A stretch of 64,000 nucleotides of DNA from Limnomonas spitsbergensis. Lineage: Eukaryota > Chlorophyta > Chlorophyceae > Chlamydomonadales. Below, piece by piece: positions 57,313-64,000 of this stretch. The position numbers were made by a program, and so were the translations under genes. The first letter of the stretch is position 1. The number at the start of each line of letters is the position of its first letter. The notes under the pieces are model-generated. The model was not told the DNA's origin, made no database searches, and worked only from the letters and a program-made list of their open reading frames with translations. Location of the stretch: assembly GCA_037349105.1 (NCBI GenBank), contig JAYJMM010000120.1, positions 558,001-622,000 on the forward strand, in the 5' to 3' direction.

Positions 57313-59079
57313 TTTTGTAGCGGTTGGGTCAGGCTTTCTACGCTAGTCGCAGACCTGGGTAAGCATTATTCTGCGATCCAAGGAATACGCTGCGTAAGCT
57401 CAGGGGGGGGGCAATTAAAGGTCTTGTTGTCTACCTATATCGAAAGACATATTCGGTATGTTGTTCGGTAGGTGCGCTGGTAGGTGTGTCCCACCCCACC
57501 TCTGACACCCACGACGCTCCGCCGTACGGCAGTAGCAGCACGGCAGTAGCAGCGCTCTCTGAGACGTTCGCTTTCGAAGCAGTGCCGTGCAAATTTGAAA
57601 ATGTAGTTGCTACAAGGAAGAAGCTGCATAGAAGCCAGACAGAAGACTAATGCCCCTCCTCCGCCCTCAATCCTATGGGCCCCAAAACAAACTGTTCCGG
57701 TATGTGTGAGAAGTTGGCGAGATGGCTAGATTTTAGGTGGAAAGAAGGCGCAATAGGGACGTGGAATATTGTCAGGGGGGAGACCTGTGTTGGACTGCGC
57801 AGAATTTGGATTGCAACCTCCCTACTCATGACAGTGACGGCCTTACCGTCCAGATCCATGATACCCAGTAAACCCAGGACATTAGTCTCATCCAGTCCAA
57901 TTGCCCAAGTGGATTAATCTTGCTCATCTGGCTTCATGATGGATCACCCCTGGATCAGGCCAAAACCCGGCTAGTGAGCCAAAGCTGCATTGGAAGCATT
58001 CTGACAAAGGAGATTGCAGTCATATGATTAATCTTGCATGAGGAAACTGTGGGGCTCATGTAGTTCAACGCTCATAATATCTAGAGCAGGCAGGATGATG
58101 CCAGATCGGTAGCTAAAATTCATCCAATGACTCATGCATGATGAATTATAGCAGTCTATATGGTCATGTACTCATGTACCACCATGATTGATGGTAGGGC
58201 AGCTACCATGATGTGACAAAGGGTTGCTGGGCTGCAACCACCAATTTCTCGTGACCCCATTTCAAATCTGCAAATCGTCTGCAACATCAAGTGAGAGCCT
58301 TAAAATCCAGCGAGGGCGGGAGCATGACCAGCAGTTTCAGGAGGGCTAAAAAGCAGCAGCAGCTGAAATTGCGAGGTAAGGAGCGTTAAGGGGCTCGCTG
58401 TACTGGCAGCAGCGGCTGTAACAGAAGCAGTAGTCTGATTTGCTAAGTGAGGAGTGGGCCATACAATGAAAGCGGCAGAAGAAATAGTTGCAGTCTGGAT
58501 ATGGGCACATAACATAGGAACTTGGACGTCAAAGTGTTCACGTCAAAATGGCTGCAACACAGTATCCTACGTGCAGTACTACTGTATACTCATAAGCTAT
58601 CGATGCAATATAATATAATGATACATGTGATATAGATCAGGGGTTGTGTCCTTCAAATTATTACAGAAAAAGTGCCCTACAGTTGTCAGCAAGCTAGTTG
58701 ATGAGACAACACTGGTACACATTTGGTTATCATTGCCAACAAACGATGTACATGTTCATAGTTCTCATCACACTACACATATTTCATAGACATCAAAATA
58801 AAGTAAGCAGCCTGAATATGGCCACAGCACTTAACACTGTTTGGACCAATAGCTTCTCCATTTTGTTCATTGAATTGAAGCAAAGCCATGGGGGCAAACC
58901 TGGAGAGAAAGTGCAGTAAATTTAGAACCTTCCAACCAACTATCATGGCTTAAACGAAATAAATAAACAAACATATTTGTACCGGTATCATTTGGTATTT
59001 AGGAACCCTGCCTATTTTTAGTGCCTTGCGGAGCTACAATATGCAAGCAGGTGACGACCCCATGCCGGACCTCTGTCTG
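57313..59079. other. Intergenic region between duplicated genes
   Basis: The upstream flank near 57820-57960 resembles 61600-61720 beyond copy 2 (CCAGTCCAA...AGTGGA...ATCTGGCT), so the duplication includes promoter-side DNA. A minus-strand open frame of 70 codons at 57647-57859 is unrecognised. Confidence 0.5.
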
Positions 59080-61237
59080 TTACCTCTGTCCTTGTTTGTT
59101 TGATGGCATGTCAAGCAGGTGCTCAGCTAGAACTTCAGTATTCCTCATGAAGGGACCAGGGAAGCACTGGTGACCACACAGCAAAGGCTCGCAGTTCATT
59201 TGCTCTGACACCCGGCACCCGCAGCCGAGGTGAGATTTGAAGTAGGGTATGACATTGGCGTCAGGCCAGTGGGTGGAGTGGTGCTTCAGCCGGAGCTGCT
59301 CATGCGCTGTAACAATCTCCTCGCCGCGGATAGGGTCGTCGTACCCAGGCACCCAGTTCACAGATCCGAGCACAATTAGGTTAGGCTTAAATCCAAGCTT
59401 GTCGAGTGCCGCCTCGGTCTTGGCTGGGTCGTGGTTGAAGGGGTAGTCGTTGCTGATGAGGAGAAGCTGGATATCGGGGTGCTTTATGGTCACCAAAATG
59501 TTGTTGGACTTGTCATTTTTTCCCTTCTCCACTTGATATAGAGCCACATTACCCGCAATGCCGGTAACGTTGTTGGCCTTGGACACACCCTCTGCAGCTC
59601 GGCCAGCCTGTTTCCAATAAAAGAAACTCTCACATACCCAAGCCATGATGATCTCCGCAGTGTGTGAATTGCCCTCCACAAACAGGCGCGTACCAGGCTT
59701 CAACTTTTCCTGTCATGGCGGCATCCAATTATTAGCCAAGCCGGTCAAGGAGGAGAGCGTCACACTCATAGACTGAAGACTGGTCATGACTTAAGACTAG
59801 TAGCATGTAAGGTATGACTGCTCCATTTCAGCTATGCCCAGTTTTACATCCGGGGAACCAGGGCCAACTTGTCACTCAGCCCGTAGACCGCTCATGGTTT
59901 TGTCCCACTGGCTCAGATGAGGAAGAAGGGTACTTGGGCCTACTTGGGCCCAAGTACCTACTTGGGTCAATCATAACCCTTAGGCCGCGATCATGGTTTG
60001 TCACACAAGCCCAGATTTGGAACAAGGAAAGGTAATACGTTTTGCACTCGCAGTGTATGTGCCTGCACGCAAACAATCTTGTATGCACGAGTAAATTCTT
60101 CCTGATCTTCCAGACTTCCCATAATTGTTTCAAGCCATGCATGGGGCAGGATGAGACGCATGGGACTTCCGCAACTGCTTGCTAATCACCAATTCTGCAG
60201 AGCTGCATCCTTCCATCTGGCTACCCATCAGCACACTCACAATGGTCAGGTGCGAGCTGAATGGCGGTGTCTGCTTAAGGACGTCGGAGTACCTCGGTCC
60301 AGAGCAGGCCCTGGGGACATGAAGTAGCAGCAATAATGCGAATAATAGGAATGGCTACCGAGGCTTCATAAATAGGTAGTATAAATAGGTATACCTAAGG
60401 TATCAAAGACCTTGTTGAAATTTTACCCTGACAGTTCCAGTAGGGTGTCCTGACAGTACTGGTACCATGCTTGAGAATGTCTGCTTCGTCAGATTTATAG
60501 GCATACTCCAGCCACTCGACTTGCACAGCTGTCTATACCGGTTATCATGAATCGTCATGCATATTTAAGTCCCCCTGCTCCCTTTCTCAGAATCTCAGCT
60601 GACCTCGCACTCACCACCCGTCCCGGATTAAGGAACACCAGTTATGACCTGCTGACACAACAAGATCCTGGTTCTCCTGCCAAGTCTTGAACGATTTGCC
60701 TGGCTTTATTTTATGAGCCTCGGTTGCAGGGTCATGAAGCCTGCTCCAGTCGAAGCGGCTGAGAGCAAAGGTCTGTTTCCAAACAAGATCCACATCGGTC
60801 TTGGGCACTTGGGCATCAGCCTGATACCCTCCTGATACAACACTAGCACTGATCTTTCCTGCATGACCAGTCATCAGTGGACATGCACTCAGGTTGGGCA
60901 TGTGCGGTAAGAAAAAAGTGGTAGGCCCAAACCATATCCCATGCACCCACAGTCGAGATCTGTACTTTTTAAGCATGAGAGATGGCACGTGCCTGCTTCT
61001 CCATCTTTTTTAACCAGACACCTAGAGGGACAGATTACTGACAGAGGGTTCCTCACCTGCTGCTGTTGAATGTAGTATCAACCGACCTCGTGATAGTGCT
61101 TGCCTCTCCCTGGGCAGATCCAGCCCTGGGCTTCCAATAATGAGATTGAGGAGGAGGAGGAGTCTCAAGAGGCGGATGGGTTCTATTTTAATTCTTATCT
61201 TCCCGCCAGTCGCCTTAGCAGTTGGCGTCCCATGCAT
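59080..61237 (-). CDS. Membrane-anchored SGNH/PC-esterase-like protein, copy 2
   Basis: Four exons on the minus strand: 61057-61237, 60615-60858, 60241-60310, 59080-59709; 1125 nt, 374 aa plus TAA, exactly in frame. The start at 61237 aligns with that of copy 1; an in-frame Met at 61270 would add 11 residues. It keeps the hydrophobic N-terminal segment (LLRLLLLLNLIIG), HNWCSLIRDGW, RLFVEGNSHTAEI and CGHQCFPGPFMRNTEV. The stretch from NDYPFNHDPAKTEAALDKLG to the end of the last exon is nearly identical to copy 1, while the N-terminal third and the middle of exon 2 differ, including a shorter exon 2. Function as for copy 1, tentative. Confidence 0.8.
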
Positions 61238-62670
61238 TCTTGTTGTGGTCAGGGAATTCATTGCTGGCACAGAAAATGCCGCATGAGCTTAGGGAGAAAA
61301 ACTTCGAAAGTCTCTCATTGGTTCCTGGAAAAGGACATGGATCGTCGATGTCAGCTTGCTTTCCAAGTTGGTGTGTCCGCCGACGCTATCGCACCTCCTA
61401 TCTTTTACGCACCGCCGTACGGCAGTAGCGCGATTGTAGCGCGCAGAGCGTAGAGCGTGCGCGCGCGTCGGTCCACCGTTGTACACATTTGAAAATAGAA
61501 GCTGCATGGAAACTAGAGATGGAAACAGTCTACAAGACCTCAGCAATTATTAAAACTAAGACCGCTCGGGCTCGTAAACAGTGCAATTAGCTCCCTCATC
61601 CCCTGGCCTTATCATCCATAATGATGATCATACCCAGGAGGCCAGGACACTCAGGTACATTGATGATTGATCACATCCAGTCCAAGCACCCCAGTGGACT
61701 GATCTGGCTAGAGCCACATGCAGGACCACTCCTGGCTGGATCTGGCCATCTCGAATACCCAGCTGATCAGCCAAAAGTGTCATGCTAATGTAGCGCACCG
61801 CGCGTATTACTGAATTATCAGTTCCTTGTTTAAGGATTCCTGCAGTTGAACTCTGCTTACGGAACTGCTGTTGCAGTTACACTTTTGTGTTTTCTCTGGA
61901 TATCAGAGAAGTGTGTATTTTCACACTTTAGTCTCCTTCTTAGTGGCTGCTTGGTTTTCTGCTGCCACTATTTCTTTCTTACTTGAAGCCCTGATTTCGT
62001 AATCACCCTTTCATCTGAAGTTACATAGTCACTACTCATCGAGCAAGCACAAACACTGCTCACTTTATTCCAGCAAGCACAAACACTGCTCGGATATCGA
62101 TCCATCATACAGAACAAGCACAAACACTGTTCGACCCTTCAGTCTAAGCAAGCACAAACACTGCTTAGTCTTGGAGGTCTTCTCTTGATATTTCGGCCCT
62201 TATCAGGCATTCTCCAGCCTTCCAGCTGGTTTACCACCACCAACTCCATCAACACTTCATCAACAGCCAGTCCAGAGGCTCCAAGTCGACTCCTTGATAG
62301 ATCATCAAACGAGTCTCCCCATCTGAAGATCGCCTACAAGCGACTTCCCACTGAAGATCATCGTACCCTGTGTACAGTGTACCGTACTACAACTTCGACT
62401 GCTACTACAGTCACCTTCGGAGGGGTCGACCCATCAGGCAATCTTGTCAACAGTAGAGAATAGTCAGGTAAGTAGTCCAGGGGATACTTATCTTAAATAT
62501 ATCGACTGATCCCCAGGTTTACAGCTGGGGATTCGAGTCTCAACAGCAGTGATCAGGAATCTGTCATATTCCTGAAGTCACAGCACTTTTCTAAGAAAGA
62601 AATAGTCCGACTGGTCGCACCTCCAGTTGTCTGTAAACAGGTCGACTCCAAGAGTAGTCGACTCAAGCAG
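61238..62670. other. Upstream flank of copy 2 and leader of a probable retroelement
   Basis: To about 61750 the DNA resembles the upstream flank of copy 1. From about 61.8 kb the base composition changes to AT-rich and continues into the gag-like frame. The stretch holds the hairpin repeats at 62041-62167. The LTR ends and primer site cannot be fixed without the 3' copy, which lies outside the window. Confidence 0.4.
62036..62167 (+). repeat. Four hairpin repeats with constant core and covarying stems
   Basis: The core CAAGCACAAACACTG occurs four times in 120 bases. Its flanks differ but stay complementary: GAG/CTC, AG/CT, GAA/TTC and CTAAG/CTTAG. Each copy can fold into a stem of 4 to 7 pairs (counting the CA/TG of the core) with the loop AGCACAAACAC. 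Confidence 0.8.
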
Positions 62671-63825
62671 GTGCCAAAAATCGTCTGTCGACCACTTGAT
62701 CGATCACAAGAAGTACTTTTCAGTACTATGGAATTTTTCCTGTCAACAGTCAGGACTGGTTTCATGACTGACGAATCAGAGGATGAACATGGCAGTGTAA
62801 TGTCTGTTCAGGCCAAGCATGATCAAGATTTAGAGATTGCGATCATCAAAAAGGAACTAGAGGATATGACTGCGCAGGACCAGATCCATTTGTTAATGCG
62901 ATCTAAGGTCAGAGATAAAGACGGTTTGATAATCACTGATTTGCTATATTTGAGTAAGAATGAGCAAAGAAGCCTACGCAACGCGATTAGACATGCTAAG
63001 CGATGCGAGAGTGATAGGGAACTGAGGATGAACCAAGAGCATAGGGAGGTTTCGGAAAGGAACGCTACTGAAGATAAAGAAGCACAACGCAAAGCTGATC
63101 TTGCTTTGCAAGATGAAGAGGAAATGGCTTACTATAAATTACAGAGCGAATATAACTGGGCATCAGTTGAGTTAGCAGCTACCCCAAAGATTATTATGAT
63201 CCCTGTTAGTGACGACAATTATGACGATAGAATTCCCTTTTCTTCAATGGACAATCCTGCTTACAGTCTAAAAAAATCTGCAGCCGATTATTCAGCCAGT
63301 AAGCTTAACCAATGTGCATACGTTACGAAGAGATCTGGGCAAACTAGTGAGCATAGCGATTCACTATCAGTCAAACGTGAAGATGGTTATCAAGGAGGAG
63401 TACCCGTATTGCATTTTATTGCAAAGAAACTTAGAGCAGATGGGACTTTCTCACCAAGATGCGATAGCTCCAATAATTTCTCAGTTATAGGCGAAGGAGA
63501 CCAAGCAGCGGGATTCGAGCACATCACTCCTAAAGAGGGATATGTCCAAAGTCAAGTTCAGAAAATGAATACTGCGAATAATACTGGGTATAAGTCAGCA
63601 GTCAGTGTGTTCAGCAAAACGCCACCACCGCCGGTACAAACTCCAATCAGTGGTCAACCAATTAATCAGGCCACTGTTGGGGTAGGCCGAGGGGTAAAAC
63701 AAGAACAGCCGGACGTTCCCCAGCGGTATTCTAGAGAAGAAAAAGAAAAGTTTTATGCCAGGGAAAACGAGTCCTTGAGAAATCAAATAGAACAACTTAA
63801 AATTCAGAATGATCGTTACGCTTAA
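62671..63825 (+). CDS. Gag-like hypothetical protein of a probable retroelement
   Basis: An uninterrupted 384-codon frame without introns, ending TAA at 63823-63825. The start is uncertain: Met codons at 62671, 62728 and 62764 are all possible. Charged, helix-rich N-terminal half (LRNAIRHAKRCESDRELRMN and a Glu/Lys-rich stretch), then a Pro/Gln-rich part (KTPPPPVQTPISGQPINQ) and a C-terminal coiled coil (ENESLRNQIEQLKIQNDRY). No zinc knuckle is visible. Codon use is AT-rich, unlike the GC-rich host genes to the left, which with the repeat-bearing leader suggests a mobile element. I do not recognise a specific family. Confidence 0.55.
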   Translation: MPKIVCRPLDRSQEVLFSTMEFFLSTVRTGFMTDESEDEHGSVMSVQAKHDQDLEIAIIKKELEDMTAQDQIHLLMRSKVRDKDGLIITDLLYLSKNEQRSLRNAIRHAKRCESDRELRMNQEHREVSERNATEDKEAQRKADLALQDEEEMAYYKLQSEYNWASVELAATPKIIMIPVSDDNYDDRIPFSSMDNPAYSLKKSAADYSASKLNQCAYVTKRSGQTSEHSDSLSVKREDGYQGGVPVLHFIAKKLRADGTFSPRCDSSNNFSVIGEGDQAAGFEHITPKEGYVQSQVQKMNTANNTGYKSAVSVFSKTPPPPVQTPISGQPINQATVGVGRGVKQEQPDVPQRYSREEKEKFYARENESLRNQIEQLKIQNDRYA

Positions 63826-64000
63826 GTAGCACGTGACAGCTCACCTGAATTGTTGTTCGCTGTCTCAAATACTGGAATTAAAGATAAACATTTTGCATCT
63901 GGTCAACGCAACAGTCCCTCTGCTAACGCCTCTCACTCCTATAAAAAGGAAGTCAAACATGAGCCACCCCAAGAAACCAGTGACTTTGGAAAATTTGCAA
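63826..64000 (+). CDS. Same-frame continuation past TAA, runs off the window
   Basis: After the single TAA the same frame stays open for 58 codons to the window edge, with a similar charged composition (SYKKEVKHEPPQETSDFGKF). Either the stop is read through, as in some retroelement gag-pol units, or one sense codon mutated in a decaying element. Confidence 0.4.

Noticed and set aside
20280..63825. Non-standard genetic code (TAG/TAA as sense), suggested by in-frame stops in ABCA and the gag-like frame
   Set aside because: Rib72, SmB and RsgA end in TAG and both SGNH-like genes in TAA at the family-expected ends, and none needs an internal TAG or TAA; local damage is simpler.

Overview
The window is nuclear DNA from a green alga. 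The genes are intron-rich with GT-AG (rarely GC-AG) introns, several proteins are plant-type (RH50-like plastid DEAD-box helicase, XB3-like ankyrin-RING E3 ligase, plant-style half-size ABCA transporter), and one is an axonemal protein (Rib72/EFHC), so the lineage has or recently had flagella. Plant-type TTTAGGG motifs occur inside the window. I cannot name the species. No bacterial or organellar features were seen. All gene models below were built by hand from splice sites, reading-frame continuity and family motifs; seven of them sum to an exact multiple of three from ATG to stop.

Layout, left to right: a Rib72/EFHC axonemal protein (-, 46-7068); an unresolved stretch with minus-strand coding-like patches (7.2-10.0 kb); spliceosomal SmB (-, 10095-11734); a 4 kb gene-poor stretch; a half-size ABCA transporter (+, about 15816-25008); a large PHD plus extended-PHD chromatin protein (+, about 26020-35687); a circularly permuted RsgA GTPase (-, 36113-40734), divergent by 205 bp from an RH50-like plastid RNA helicase (+, 40940-47300); a myristoylation-motif ankyrin/RING E3 ligase of the XB3 type (-, 47927-53807); two tandemly duplicated membrane-anchored SGNH/PC-esterase-like genes (-, 55311-57312 and 59080-61237); and at the right edge an AT-rich gag-like open reading frame behind a leader of hairpin repeats, probably the 5' end of a retroelement.

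Functional links: RsgA and RH50 are both ribosome-assembly factors, both have N-termini resembling organelle transit peptides, and they share a 205 bp intergenic region, so co-expression is a reasonable inference. The other genes look unrelated.

The most unusual feature is not a gene. In at least four genes, introns carry one to about fourteen tandem, partly decayed copies of the exon edge plus its splice site. Some are single echoes; others are full minisatellites whose unit contains the acceptor AG plus the first exon bases, or the last exon bases plus the donor GT. I count about fifteen such cases, far more than I would expect from unrelated intronic repeats, and suggest splice-junction-anchored tandem duplication as the item most worth testing.
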